Shown: positions 29,221-39,206 of the stretch, piece by piece | Position numbering within the stretch: position 1 is the first letter of the stretch | Layout: each line of letters opens with the position of its first letter | Made by a program: the position numbers and the translations under genes | The notes under the pieces: model-generated | Seen by the model: only the letters and a program-made list of their open reading frames with translations | Told to the model about the DNA's origin: nothing | Database searches by the model: none | Assembly: GCF_009650095.1 (NCBI RefSeq) | Contig: NZ_CP045915.1 | Coordinates: 2,418,001 to 2,482,000 of the forward strand | DNA: 64,000 nucleotides | From: Gracilibacillus salitolerans | GTDB lineage: Bacteria; Bacillota; Bacilli; Bacillales; Amphibacillaceae | Direction of reading: 5' to 3'

Positions 29221-29429
29221 GCAGTTCGGAAAGTTGTATATTCAACACTTGGACTATACTTCTTGAATAAGACATGGAAATAATAGAAAATAGAAAGAGT
29301 ACTATTTTATTCAATTACCTGTCATGCTAAATTAGAACTGGTTGATATTTGAAGAGTTACGTAGCGTATAGATTGTAAAATATTACAAATTCACTACATA
29401 TACCTATGTGTATCCAAGGAGTGGAATAG

Positions 29430-30125
29430 ATGAAACGTGTATCCATTTTAATAACTGATGATGAGCAGGAGATTAATGATCTAATTGCCATTCATTTAGA
29501 AAAAGAAGGTTACCATGTTTTAAAAGCATCTAATGGAAAAGAAGCCATTCATGTTATCGAGACCCAAGTGATTGATTTGTTAATCTTGGATATTATGATG
29601 CCAAAAATGGATGGATATGAAGTAGCCCGTCGCATTCGTGACCAATATAATATGCCTATCATATTTTTGAGCGCTAAAACTTCTGATTTCGATAAGGTAC
29701 ATGGACTTGTTATTGGAGCAGACGATTATATGACTAAACCTTTTACACCCATTGAATTAGTTGCTCGTGTAAATGCTCAGTTAAGACGTTTTATGAAGTT
29801 GAATCAACCCCAAACAGATAATAAATTGATCTTGGAATTTGGTGGGCTAGTTATTTCGCCTGAGGAACGCACAGTTATGCTGTATGGTGAAAACATTGAG
29901 TTAACGCCCAAAGAGTTTGATATTTTGTATTTACTTGCTAGTCACCCAAAGAAGGTTTATAGTGTGGATAATATATTCCAGCAGGTCTGGGGCGAAGCAT
30001 ACTTTGAAGGCGGCAATACCGTTATGGTCCATGTACGGACATTGAGGAAAAAACTTAAAGAAGATAATCGGAAATATAAATGGATTAAAACTGTTTGGGG
30101 AGTGGGGTATGCATTCAATGGTTAA
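29430..30125 (+). CDS. OmpR-family response regulator, VanR-like
   Basis: The 231-residue protein has a receiver domain (residues 4-118) with the acidic pair D10-D11, the phosphorylation site D54 in LLILDIMMPKMDG and K in MTKPFTP, and a C-terminal winged helix (ELTPKEFDILYLLASHPKKVYS ... HVRTLRKKLKED). It overlaps the kinase gene by 17 bases. With the downstream kinase and D,D-carboxypeptidase this is the vanR-vanS-vanY layout, suggesting control of cell-wall peptide trimming. The signal is unknown. Confidence 0.9.
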   Translation: MKRVSILITDDEQEINDLIAIHLEKEGYHVLKASNGKEAIHVIETQVIDLLILDIMMPKMDGYEVARRIRDQYNMPIIFLSAKTSDFDKVHGLVIGADDYMTKPFTPIELVARVNAQLRRFMKLNQPQTDNKLILEFGGLVISPEERTVMLYGENIELTPKEFDILYLLASHPKKVYSVDNIFQQVWGEAYFEGGNTVMVHVRTLRKKLKEDNRKYKWIKTVWGVGYAFNG

Positions 30126-31233
30126 AATGGTACGCAGTTTTCGTTCAAAGATGGTGTTATTGTTTGGATTAAGTATACTTTTTTCTGGTATTATTACGTA
30201 TTTTATCTTTAAAGGTCTGCAACTTTATTATCACGCTATAGTAGACTATGAAGATCCGTTAGCAGATTTTCGTTTATTTATAGGAAGGATTGGAGACATC
30301 AATTTCTTTTTACTACTATTTATCCCACTTTCCATCTTGTTTTTCTATTTACTTACTAAGCCTTATTCTAAATACTTCAATGAGATTTCGAATGGAATTC
30401 ATTATCTTGCTCGTGGTGACTTTACACATATTGTACAAATCCAATCAAATGATGAATTTAAAGACATTGCGCAGGACATTAATCTGGCAAGTGAAAAATT
30501 GCAACAAGCCATCGAAAGAGGAGATTTTTCGGAAAGTAGTAAGGATCAATTAGTCGTAAATTTAGCTCATGATCTGCGTACACCGCTCACCTCTGTATTA
30601 GGTTATTTAGATTTAATCCTAAAAGACAATGGTTTGACACAAGAACAGGTGAGGCATTTTTTGATGATTGCTCTTACCAAATCTCAGCGTTTAGAAGGAC
30701 TGATTGATGAATTATTCGAAATAACTAGAATGAACTATGGTATGTTGCCAGTAAATAAAAAGAAAATTGATTTATCTGATCTTCTTCATCAATTGAAGGA
30801 AGAATTATATCCTATCTTCGAAAAAAATGATTTAGTTGCCCGAACGAATATGATTTCCCCTTTACCTATTTTAGGTGACGGGGAGCTGTTAGCACGTGTG
30901 TTTGAAAATCTTCTGACTAATGCAAATCGATATGGATATGATGGACAGTTTATAGATATAAAGGGTTTTATTGATTCGGAGGAAGTTGTTATTCAAATCG
31001 TGAATTATGGAGATCGTATACCTCCGGATGAACTTCCACATGTCTTTGATATGTTTTATACAGGTGATAAAGCACGATCTCATAAAGAAGACAGTACAGG
31101 ACTTGGTTTGTTTATTGCGAAAAACATTGTCGAGCAGCACAATGGAACTGTTCATGTTGATAGCGACTTAATACGTACGATATTTGAAGTGCGTTTACCA
31201 AAGGAAAGTGAGCCAAACAATGAACAGGTGTAA
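30109..31233 (+). CDS. Membrane sensor histidine kinase, VanS-like
   Basis: The 374-residue kinase has two membrane segments at about 15-36 and 64-83 with a short outside loop between them, a HAMP-like linker, the phosphorylated histidine H154 in NLAHDLRTPLTSVLGY, an N box (LLTNANRYG) and a G box (DSTGLGLFIAKNIVEQHNG). The small sensor loop resembles VanS kinases that detect antibiotic or membrane stress. Start at 30109 after GGGGAGTGGGGT, inside the end of the regulator gene. Confidence 0.9.
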   Translation: MHSMVKMVRSFRSKMVLLFGLSILFSGIITYFIFKGLQLYYHAIVDYEDPLADFRLFIGRIGDINFFLLLFIPLSILFFYLLTKPYSKYFNEISNGIHYLARGDFTHIVQIQSNDEFKDIAQDINLASEKLQQAIERGDFSESSKDQLVVNLAHDLRTPLTSVLGYLDLILKDNGLTQEQVRHFLMIALTKSQRLEGLIDELFEITRMNYGMLPVNKKKIDLSDLLHQLKEELYPIFEKNDLVARTNMISPLPILGDGELLARVFENLLTNANRYGYDGQFIDIKGFIDSEEVVIQIVNYGDRIPPDELPHVFDMFYTGDKARSHKEDSTGLGLFIAKNIVEQHNGTVHVDSDLIRTIFEVRLPKESEPNNEQV

Positions 31234-31334
31234 ATTCAAGATGCAAATTTAAGAAAAATTTAATATTTACCCCACTTTTTATTTTAAAAGTTTTTCCTAT
31301 ACTTTAATCAACTAAAATGAAGGAGGAACTGAAA

Positions 31335-32219
31335 ATGAAAAAGTGGGCCGTTTTATTGTTTTTGTTAGTATGCTTAGGTATTTCATATGTTTATATAGCA
31401 CCCAGTCTCCAAGATAATGTAGAGGTAGAGATTCAACCGTATAATCTGAATAACAATGATACATTAGATGCTGAACTGTCTTCTGACAGTACCCAACAGA
31501 TAAAAATTACAGAAGATCAGATTAATCGCGGAAATCTAGTTTTGGTCAACAGTGAATATCCAGTTGACCAAGAAAGCATAAAATCGGATATTGTAAATTT
31601 ATTTACACACAAAGAGTTGACACAAGGATACGTGTTGTTGGAGGCAGATATTTACTTATCAGAAGATGTCGCAAGAAAATTTTCAGAGATGGCCGCTGTT
31701 GCTGAAAAAGAAGGGGTTAATCATTTTTTAATTAGTAGCGGCTTTCGGGAATTTGAAGAACAAAGAGAACTTTATCAAGACATGGGGACTGAATATGCTT
31801 TGCCAGCTGGACATAGTGAACACAATTTAGGTTTAGCGCTCGATGTAGGTTCTACAGAAACATCCATGTATAAAGCATCAGAAGCCGAATGGATAAAAGA
31901 AAACTCTTGGAAACATGGCTTTATTTTACGCTATCCTGAAGACAAAGTTGACGTTACAGGAATTGAATATGAACCTTGGCATATTCGTTATGTTGGTTTA
32001 CCACATAGTGCGATTATGAAGGAAAAGAATTTTGTTTTAGAAGAGTATCTGGATTATCTCAAAGAGAAAAACAAGGTTTCTGCTGAGGTTGATGGTGACA
32101 AATATACTGTTTCTTATCACCCTTTTTCCGAAAACATGACTATTAATATATCGGAAAATCACGAGTATGAGATTTCAGGAAACAATATGGATGGAATAAT
32201 TGTGACCGTCCACGAATGA
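31335..32219 (+). CDS. VanY-like D,D-carboxypeptidase
   Basis: The 294-residue protein has a signal anchor at residues 5-22 and an M15B domain with SEHNLGLALD holding zinc ligands H163 and D170, then EPWHIRY holding catalytic E213 and zinc ligand H216. Such enzymes remove the terminal D-alanine from wall pentapeptides outside the membrane. The ATG at 31335 lies after AAGGAGGAACTG; the ATG at 31317 overlaps that ribosome site. The C-terminal 50 residues after the catalytic core form an extra domain. Neighbouring VanRS-like genes probably regulate it. No vanH, vanA or vanX is in the window. Confidence 0.9.
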   Translation: MKKWAVLLFLLVCLGISYVYIAPSLQDNVEVEIQPYNLNNNDTLDAELSSDSTQQIKITEDQINRGNLVLVNSEYPVDQESIKSDIVNLFTHKELTQGYVLLEADIYLSEDVARKFSEMAAVAEKEGVNHFLISSGFREFEEQRELYQDMGTEYALPAGHSEHNLGLALDVGSTETSMYKASEAEWIKENSWKHGFILRYPEDKVDVTGIEYEPWHIRYVGLPHSAIMKEKNFVLEEYLDYLKEKNKVSAEVDGDKYTVSYHPFSENMTINISENHEYEISGNNMDGIIVTVHE

Positions 32220-32517
32220 TAGATGAATAAGATGAGGTAACTGTAGAGAATGATCAAACTTTATTCTAAAGCTACACTGTGAAGGTAGTGATGTTCTGAT
32301 TTTCGTTTTTAGAATATTGTTATTCAGATAAACAAAGTGGATCTGGTGTGGAGATTGATATTTTTTATTTATCCCTTTTTTACATATGTACACATTTCTG
32401 GGCAACTGCATAGGATGAAGTAGGCGCTATGGCTAACATTTTTTTAAACGAATGAAGGCACTATAGACGAATATCTCGCATATGATGGAATTGAAATAAG
32501 AGGGAGGTTATAATTCG

Positions 32518-33081
32518 ATGTCTTATCTAGACCAACAATACCGAGAAATTATAACAAAAGCGGTCATTGGAAAGGGAAGAAAATTTAAACAAGAAACGAA
32601 CACCATCACACCTATGCATCGTCCATCCAGTATATTAGGTTGTTGGATTATCAATCATAACTATCATGCAAAATTAGTGAAAAAAGATACTGTTGAGATT
32701 AAAGGAAGTTATGATGTCAATGTATGGTATGCATATAATGATAATACAAAAACTGAAGTAGTAACAGAGCGAGTAGAGTACTGTGATCATGTACCGTTAT
32801 CTATTCGAGATAAACACCATATTGGTGATGAGTGTGAAGTTATTGCTAAAGTCATTCAACAACCAAATTGCTTAGAATGCAGCATTGAAACGAAAGGTAA
32901 TAAAATTAAAGTAGATGCAGAAAGAGAATTTCTAGTAGAAGTGATCGGTGAAACTAAAATCTCTGTTAAAGTAGACCCTAAAGGTAAAGTCTACGATGAT
33001 GAAGATTGGGATCTAGCAATCTCAGATGATGAATTTGATGACATTGATCCAGATTTCCTAGACGATCATGAAGAAGAGTAA
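32518..33081 (+). CDS. cotE: Outer spore coat morphogenetic protein CotE
   Basis: CotE directs outer coat assembly around the forespore. The 187-residue protein has the conserved N-terminus [26 protein letters not shown], and the acidic tail [17 protein letters not shown]. It precedes mutS-mutL as in B. subtilis. The ribosome site is GGGAGGTTATAATTCG. Upstream CATATGATGG resembles a mother-cell promoter -10 but is imperfect. Confidence 0.96.
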   Translation: MSYLDQQYREIITKAVIGKGRKFKQETNTITPMHRPSSILGCWIINHNYHAKLVKKDTVEIKGSYDVNVWYAYNDNTKTEVVTERVEYCDHVPLSIRDKHHIGDECEVIAKVIQQPNCLECSIETKGNKIKVDAEREFLVEVIGETKISVKVDPKGKVYDDEDWDLAISDDEFDDIDPDFLDDHEEE

Positions 33082-33085
33082 AGCA

Positions 33086-33120
33086 TACAGTGTGGGGAAT
33101 GCTCACACTGTATTTTTTTT
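33086..33120 (+). terminator. Intrinsic terminator after cotE
   Basis: TACAGTGTG pairs with CACACTGTA around a nine-base loop, followed by eight T. Confidence 0.93.
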
Positions 33121-33149
33121 AGAAAACATATGCCAACTTAAGCAATTTC

Positions 33150-33235
33150 AGAGGCGGAATACCTTTTCATAGGCACGCTGAGATGGCCGAGGCCGTGCCC
33201 ATGGAAAGTACGATATCTTGCCGAAACGTTTCATA
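33150..33235. repeat. Dispersed element, core copy 3 (inverted)
   Basis: GGCCGTGCCCATGGAAAG followed by ATATCTTGCCGAAACG matches the reverse complement of the core at 6720-6760 (GCCGTGCCCACGGAAAGCGCAATATTCTGCCGGAGCG). The upstream half GGCGGAATACC ... AGGCACGCTGAGATGGCC forms the opposing arm. It lies in the cotE-mutS gap, which holds no gene. Confidence 0.6.
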
Positions 33236-33407
33236 ACACTCACCTTTAATCAGTATGGAAAAGATCAAATTTTAAATATTATTGTTTGCAATTTGCATCT
33301 ATTTCGAATCAGAAACAAAGCAAGTCTAGTTTCTCTTAATTGTTTATCTGATTTCTTCTTCTATGCTATAATGTTACAAGAAATGAATGATGTTGGGGGA
33401 TACTAGA

Positions 33408-36011
33408 ATGAGTCATACGCCAATGATACAGCAATATTTAAAAATAAAAGCAGATTATCAGGATTGTTTTTTATTTTTTCGTTTAGGCGATTTTTATGAA
33501 ATGTTTTTTGAGGATGCCAAAAAAGCAGCCTTGGAACTTGAAATAACACTTACGAGTAGAGATGGCGGCGGAGATGGAAGGATTCCGATGTGTGGAGTTC
33601 CTTTTCATTCTGCAGAAAACTACATAAAAGCATTAATAGATAAAGGTTATAAAGTTGCGATCTGTGAACAAGTTGAAGATCCCAAAGTGGCAAAAGGTGT
33701 AGTCAAGAGAGAAGTAGTTCAGCTAATTACACCGGGTACTGTGATGGAAGGAAATATGCTGGATGATAAAGAAAATAATTATCTGGCTGTTGTGACAGAA
33801 ATAGCGGATCAGCAATTTGCATTTGCATATACCGATATGTCCACAGGCGAAACCTTTGTAATGGAAATAAAACGTGGATGGAATGCAGTATTAAGTGAGC
33901 TATATAATCGTCCAATTAAAGAGGTAGTGGTGGAACAAGACTTCGCTACTACATTAATTGATGAATTAAAAGAGAAAATGCAATTGACGGTTTCCTATGC
34001 AATAGAAACACATTCTAATCAAGCAATCACAGAGCTTGTCAAAGATATTTCAGATGACCAACTAAAGCAGACTTGTATGGTTTTATATCAATATTTATTC
34101 CATACACAAAAACGGGCGATAGATCACTTGAAGCAAGCACAAGTGATTGAGCTTGCTGAATATATGACCTTAGATATGTATTCACAACGTAATTTAGAAA
34201 TTACTTCCTCGTTATTGCGAAAAGAAAAGTTTGGCAGTTTATTATGGGTAATCGACCGAACCGTAACGGCCATGGGAGCACGGAAACTAAAGAAATGGTT
34301 AGAACGCCCTCTGCTGACACAATCTTTAATTGAGAAAAGACTAGATTTAGTGAACGGTTTCTATGACCAATTTTTTGAGCGGGAAGAAATTAGGGAAGCC
34401 TTGCAATCTATATATGATATGGAACGATTATCAGGAAGGGTATCGTTTGGAAATGTGAATGCAAGGGATTTAATTCAATTAAAGAGGTCTTTAGCAAAAG
34501 TACCGTTTATCAAAGAGCAATTAAAGCAGTTTGATAGCAAAGCTGTACAAGCATTTTCCGATAGTATGGATCCTTTACCAGAACTTTTCGAACTTTTGGA
34601 TAATAGTATTGCAGAAGATCCACCAATCTCAATAACAGAAGGTAACCTTCTTAAGGATGGTTACCATCAGGAATTGGATCAATATCGTGATGCCTCTAGG
34701 AATGGTAAGCATTGGATTGCAGAACTAGAACAGAAAGAGAAGGCCGAAACGAATATTAAATCATTAAAAATCGGATTTAATAGAGTGTTTGGTTATTACA
34801 TTGAGGTAACTCGTCCGAATTTGCCAATGATCCCGGAAGGACGTTATCAACGTAAGCAAACATTGACGAACGCCGAACGGTTTATTACCGAAGAATTAAA
34901 AGAAAAAGAATCATTAATTCTAGAGGCAGAAGAAAAAAGTGTTGAACTGGAGTATCAACTTTTTCTTGAACTAAGAGAAAAAGTGAAGATGTATATTCCA
35001 TATTTACAGAGATTAGCAGAAACAATAAGTGAGATCGATGTCTTACAAAGCTTTGCAACTGTAAGTGAAGAGAACAATTATGTCAGACCGAACTTTACGA
35101 AAGACCATCATATTTACTTAGAAGAAAGTCGACACCCGGTTATTGAAAAAGTGATGAAAGATGAACAATTTGTTCCTAATACAATTGAATTGGCTGATGA
35201 TAAGCATCTTTTATTAATCACTGGACCGAATATGTCAGGTAAAAGTACTTATATGCGTCAGTTAGCTTTGACGATTATTATGGCTCAAGTTGGTTGTTTT
35301 GTACCTGCTCAACGTGCAGAGTTATCGATTACAGATCAGATTTTCACCCGTATTGGTGCAGCAGATGATCTTGTATCAGGTCAAAGTACTTTTATGGTCG
35401 AAATGCTGGAAGCCAACCACGCGGTTCAACATGCTACAGAAGATAGTCTTATATTACTTGATGAAATCGGGAGAGGGACAAGTACATATGATGGAATGGC
35501 TCTTGCTCAAGCGATTATTGAATATATTCACGATCATATTAAAGCTAAGACACTCTTCTCTACTCACTATCATGAATTAACGAGTTTAGAAGATAACTTA
35601 TCAGCCCTCAAAAATATTCATGTGCGAGCCGAAGAAATTGAAGGGAAAGTAGTCTTTCTTCACCAGATTCACGAGGGGGCAGCAGATGAAAGCTATGGAA
35701 TTCATGTAGCCCAATTAGCTGGCTTACCTAATCCATTAATAAAACGAGCTAATGTTATTTTGTCACAATTAGAAGGTACCTCTAGTAACAAACCATTATC
35801 CTCAAAAAATAGGGAAGAAGACAACTTTGAAATAGAACAAATTGCCTTTTTTGCACCAGAAGAACCTGCTAAAAAGGGAAAAAAGTCAGCAGATCATGAG
35901 ATAATTGAAAATTTACAGAAGATAAAATTGTTGGAAATGACACCGATGGACGCCATGAATGAGCTTTACCAATTGCAAAAGAAAGCACAAGGAGCAAAGG
36001 GGCGAAAATAA
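33408..36011 (+). CDS. mutS: DNA mismatch repair protein MutS
   Basis: MutS recognises mispairs and recruits MutL. The ATG at 33408 follows GGGGGATACTAG. The 867-residue protein has the mismatch-binding LGDFYEMFFEDA near residue 33, Walker A TGPNMSGKSTYMRQ near 606 and LLDEIGRGTSTYDG as Walker B and signature, and a C-terminal helix-turn-helix. The stop is directly followed by the mutL start. Confidence 0.97.
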   Translation: MSHTPMIQQYLKIKADYQDCFLFFRLGDFYEMFFEDAKKAALELEITLTSRDGGGDGRIPMCGVPFHSAENYIKALIDKGYKVAICEQVEDPKVAKGVVKREVVQLITPGTVMEGNMLDDKENNYLAVVTEIADQQFAFAYTDMSTGETFVMEIKRGWNAVLSELYNRPIKEVVVEQDFATTLIDELKEKMQLTVSYAIETHSNQAITELVKDISDDQLKQTCMVLYQYLFHTQKRAIDHLKQAQVIELAEYMTLDMYSQRNLEITSSLLRKEKFGSLLWVIDRTVTAMGARKLKKWLERPLLTQSLIEKRLDLVNGFYDQFFEREEIREALQSIYDMERLSGRVSFGNVNARDLIQLKRSLAKVPFIKEQLKQFDSKAVQAFSDSMDPLPELFELLDNSIAEDPPISITEGNLLKDGYHQELDQYRDASRNGKHWIAELEQKEKAETNIKSLKIGFNRVFGYYIEVTRPNLPMIPEGRYQRKQTLTNAERFITEELKEKESLILEAEEKSVELEYQLFLELREKVKMYIPYLQRLAETISEIDVLQSFATVSEENNYVRPNFTKDHHIYLEESRHPVIEKVMKDEQFVPNTIELADDKHLLLITGPNMSGKSTYMRQLALTIIMAQVGCFVPAQRAELSITDQIFTRIGAADDLVSGQSTFMVEMLEANHAVQHATEDSLILLDEIGRGTSTYDGMALAQAIIEYIHDHIKAKTLFSTHYHELTSLEDNLSALKNIHVRAEEIEGKVVFLHQIHEGAADESYGIHVAQLAGLPNPLIKRANVILSQLEGTSSNKPLSSKNREEDNFEIEQIAFFAPEEPAKKGKKSADHEIIENLQKIKLLEMTPMDAMNELYQLQKKAQGAKGRK

Positions 36012-37853
36012 ATGCAAATCAACGAACTTCCGGATTATTTAGCCAATAAGATCGCGGCTGGTGAAGTCGTAGAACGCCCAGCCTCTGTTGTGAAAGAGTT
36101 AGTTGAAAACAGTGTTGATGCTAACAGCAGCTGGATAAAAATCGAGATTAAAGAAGCAGGCTTACAGGAAATCAAAATTACAGATGATGGGAATGGTATT
36201 CCACACGATCAGTGTAAGAAAGCTTTTTTACGACACGCAACAAGTAAGATAAAAAGTGAAAATGACCTTTTCCATGTGAGAACATTAGGTTTTCGAGGAG
36301 AAGCTCTAGCCAGTATTGCAGCAGTTAGCCGATTAGAAATCAAAACCTCTACAGGAACAGAAGCAGGAACAAGATTGGTATTAGAAGGTGGCCATATTAA
36401 AGAAGAGGGAAGAAGTGATGCAAGACAAGGAACAGAAATCACTGTCCAGGATATCTTCTTTAATACTCCTGCCCGTCTCAAGTATTTGAAGACGGTACAT
36501 ACAGAGTTGGGTCATATTACGGATATTATTAACCGCATGGCTTTCTCTCACTCCGACATCCGTTTTGAGTTAACACATAACGAGAAACGAATTTTCCAGA
36601 CCACAGGTAAAGGCGATTTGAGACAAATCGCAGCCTCTGTATATGGGATGTCAGTAGCGAAGCAAATGATACCGGTGCATACCAGAACCTTAGATTACGA
36701 AATAAATGGCTATATTGCAAAACCGGAAGTCAATCGAGCATCAAGAAACTATATTACTACTATTGTTAATGGGCGTTTTATTAAAAGTATCGGACTGGCG
36801 AGAGCTATAACGAATGGTTTTCATACCTTTCTTCCGATTGGAAGACAACCTGTTGTCGTACTAAACATTACGATGGATCCCTATTTAATTGATGTTAATG
36901 TGCATCCAACTAAACTAGAAGTTCGTTTCAGTAAAGAAAAAGAGTTATTTGAAGCAGTCTCACAAATGATTAAAGATACATTTCATCAACAAACACTGAT
37001 ACCTTCTGGTCAGAAGAAAAGTAAACCAAAAGATAAATCAGAGCAGCCACAATTTGAGTTTGACAGGCATCAACCGATTGAGAGACAATCGAAGAAGGAA
37101 TCTCTTCTTCAGGAGACCACTCAAGGTCCGTTAGACGATATTGAAATAATACGCGAGACAGAACATGTTGGTAGTAGTATTACAATGGAAAAGAATGAAC
37201 ATAATAGCAATGACTTTGATGAAGACATGGAGATTCAAAACAAACAGGAAGAGGTAGTGAAAGATGCGAATCGGGTACCAGTCATGTACCCAATTGGTCA
37301 ACACCACGGTACGTATATTTTAGCGCAAAATGATGAAGGGCTTTATATTATTGACCAACATGCAGCACAAGAGCGAATAAAATATGAATATTATCGTGAT
37401 AAAATAGGAGAAGTAGAAGGACATGTACAAGATTTATTAGTCCCACTAACCTTCGAATTTACTCAACAAGAAGCACTTTTTATTGAACAATATAAAGAAG
37501 AGTTACAAAAAGTAGGGTTATTTTTTGACACATTTGGCCAAAATGCCTATATAGTGCGTTCGCATCCATACTGGTTTCCAAAAGATGAAGAAGCAGAGAT
37601 TATACGAGATATGGTAGATCAATTGATCCAGGAAAAACAAGTCAACTTGCACAAGTTAAGAGAAGAAGCGGCTATTCTCATGTCCTGTAAACGATCCATC
37701 AAAGCTAATCATTATTTAAATATGGATGATATGCAACGACTGCTTGATGACTTGAGAAAATGCGAAGAGCCTTTTACATGTCCGCATGGAAGACCAATTA
37801 TTATCCAATTCACCAAATATGAAATGGAAAAAATGTTCAAACGAATTATGTAA
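36012..37853 (+). CDS. mutL: DNA mismatch repair protein MutL
   Basis: The 613-residue protein has the GHKL ATPase motifs ([21 protein letters not shown]) in the N-terminal half and the endonuclease motif [12 protein letters not shown] in the C-terminal half, with MSCKRSIK and CPHGRP zinc-site motifs. It should therefore be a nicking MutL, as in B. subtilis and other bacteria without MutH. It abuts mutS. Confidence 0.97.
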   Translation: MQINELPDYLANKIAAGEVVERPASVVKELVENSVDANSSWIKIEIKEAGLQEIKITDDGNGIPHDQCKKAFLRHATSKIKSENDLFHVRTLGFRGEALASIAAVSRLEIKTSTGTEAGTRLVLEGGHIKEEGRSDARQGTEITVQDIFFNTPARLKYLKTVHTELGHITDIINRMAFSHSDIRFELTHNEKRIFQTTGKGDLRQIAASVYGMSVAKQMIPVHTRTLDYEINGYIAKPEVNRASRNYITTIVNGRFIKSIGLARAITNGFHTFLPIGRQPVVVLNITMDPYLIDVNVHPTKLEVRFSKEKELFEAVSQMIKDTFHQQTLIPSGQKKSKPKDKSEQPQFEFDRHQPIERQSKKESLLQETTQGPLDDIEIIRETEHVGSSITMEKNEHNSNDFDEDMEIQNKQEEVVKDANRVPVMYPIGQHHGTYILAQNDEGLYIIDQHAAQERIKYEYYRDKIGEVEGHVQDLLVPLTFEFTQQEALFIEQYKEELQKVGLFFDTFGQNAYIVRSHPYWFPKDEEAEIIRDMVDQLIQEKQVNLHKLREEAAILMSCKRSIKANHYLNMDDMQRLLDDLRKCEEPFTCPHGRPIIIQFTKYEMEKMFKRIM

Positions 37854-37920
37854 ATAGATGAAGAAACAGAAAATGTAAGGTATACTGTAAGAAAGCATTG
37901 TCATTATTGGAAGTGATAAC

Positions 37921-38856
37921 TTGAAAGAGAAATTAGTCGTCATTGTCGGTCCAACTGCGGTAGGGAAAACAGCTTTATCTATTGAGATTGCCAAAAAATT
38001 TAATGGTGAAGTAATAAGTGGGGATTCCATGCAAATATACAGAGGATTAGATATTGGCACTGCAAAAGTAACTGAAGCAGAAAAAGAAGGAATACTTCAC
38101 TATATGATAGATATTTTAGATCCGACCGAATCCTTTTCAGTTGCTGACTTTCAACAACGAGTGCAGGACAATATTGATACGATCCAACACAAGAATAAAT
38201 TGCCGATCATCGCTGGCGGGACTGGTCTATATATACAATCGGTATTATATGATTATCAATTCGCCGTAAGTGAGCGGTCTGGTGAATATCACAAGCAAAT
38301 AGAGTCTGAAATTGAACGTGAAGGAATTGATTCCGTTTATCAACGCTTGAATAGGGTAGATCCTTTACAAGCGGAAAAAATTCATCCTAATAATCATCGA
38401 CGCCTTATCCGAGCGCTTGAAGTCTATGACCGAACAGGTATGACAATGACAGAGTATCAACAAAAGCAACAAGAAGAATCGCGTTTTGATTTTCGCATTG
38501 TCGGTTTACAGATGGATCGCGAGCTCTTATACGAGCGGATAAATAAACGTGTTGATCAAATGGTAGAAGCGGGTTTGATAGTTGAAGTAAAACGACTTTA
38601 CCAGAACGGTCTGGAAAATACACAGGCGATGAGAGGTATTGGTTATAAAGAAATATTACCTTATTTAAAAGGAGAACAATCTTTAGAAGAAGCTATAGAC
38701 ACGTTAAAAAGAAATTCGCGTCGGTTTGCTAAACGGCAATATACTTGGTTTAAAAATAAGATGCCAGTTGACTGGTACTCGATTACTTTAGAAACGAAGA
38801 ATCAAGTTTTTCAAAATATTTTAACAGATTTAGAAGGATTCTATAAAGAAACATAG
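37921..38856 (+). CDS. miaA: tRNA dimethylallyltransferase
   Basis: MiaA adds the isopentenyl group to A37 of tRNAs reading UNN codons, the substrate later used by MiaB. The 311-residue protein starts with TTG after GGAAGTGATAAC. The P-loop is [11 protein letters not shown] at residues 9-19; [18 protein letters not shown] follows, then GGTGLYIQ. It lies 67 bases after mutL and before hfq, the standard Bacillus order. Confidence 0.95.
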   Translation: MKEKLVVIVGPTAVGKTALSIEIAKKFNGEVISGDSMQIYRGLDIGTAKVTEAEKEGILHYMIDILDPTESFSVADFQQRVQDNIDTIQHKNKLPIIAGGTGLYIQSVLYDYQFAVSERSGEYHKQIESEIEREGIDSVYQRLNRVDPLQAEKIHPNNHRRLIRALEVYDRTGMTMTEYQQKQQEESRFDFRIVGLQMDRELLYERINKRVDQMVEAGLIVEVKRLYQNGLENTQAMRGIGYKEILPYLKGEQSLEEAIDTLKRNSRRFAKRQYTWFKNKMPVDWYSITLETKNQVFQNILTDLEGFYKET

Positions 38857-38894
38857 AATATAAAAAACATAGAGAAATTAGAGGAGGTACTACC

Positions 38895-39119
38895 ATGTCT
38901 CAATCTGTCAATATTCAAGATCAGTATTTAAATCAACTTCGAAAAGAACGTATTCCGTCTACTATTTTTTTAACTAATGGATTCCAATTACGTGGAGTCA
39001 TTAAAGCATTTGATAATTTTACTGTGCTGCTTGAAACAGAAGGGAAGCAACAATTAATTTTCAAGCATGCTATATCCACTTTTGTTCCATCTAAAAATGT
39101 TACGCTTGATAAGGAATGA
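38895..39119 (+). CDS. hfq: RNA chaperone Hfq
   Basis: The 74-residue Sm-like protein has the Sm1 region [21 protein letters not shown] and the Sm2 region [14 protein letters not shown]. It binds small RNAs and mRNAs as a hexamer. The ribosome site is GAGGAGGTACTACC. A terminator follows. Confidence 0.97.
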   Translation: MSQSVNIQDQYLNQLRKERIPSTIFLTNGFQLRGVIKAFDNFTVLLETEGKQQLIFKHAISTFVPSKNVTLDKE

Positions 39120-39126
39120 AGAAGCT

Positions 39127-39166
39127 TCGATGGCGCTATCTTTAAGTAGCGCCTTTTCTATGCATG
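39127..39166 (+). terminator. Intrinsic terminator after hfq
   Basis: GGCGCTA pairs with TAGCGCC around eight bases, followed by TTTTC. Confidence 0.8.
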
Positions 39167-39206
39167 AAAACGATAGCTGTTGTAACACTAATAAGAAAAA
39201 TAGTAG

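Noticed and set aside
29430..32219. A full vancomycin-resistance cluster
   Set aside because: Only vanR-, vanS- and vanY-like genes are present; no vanH, ligase or vanX is in the neighbourhood.
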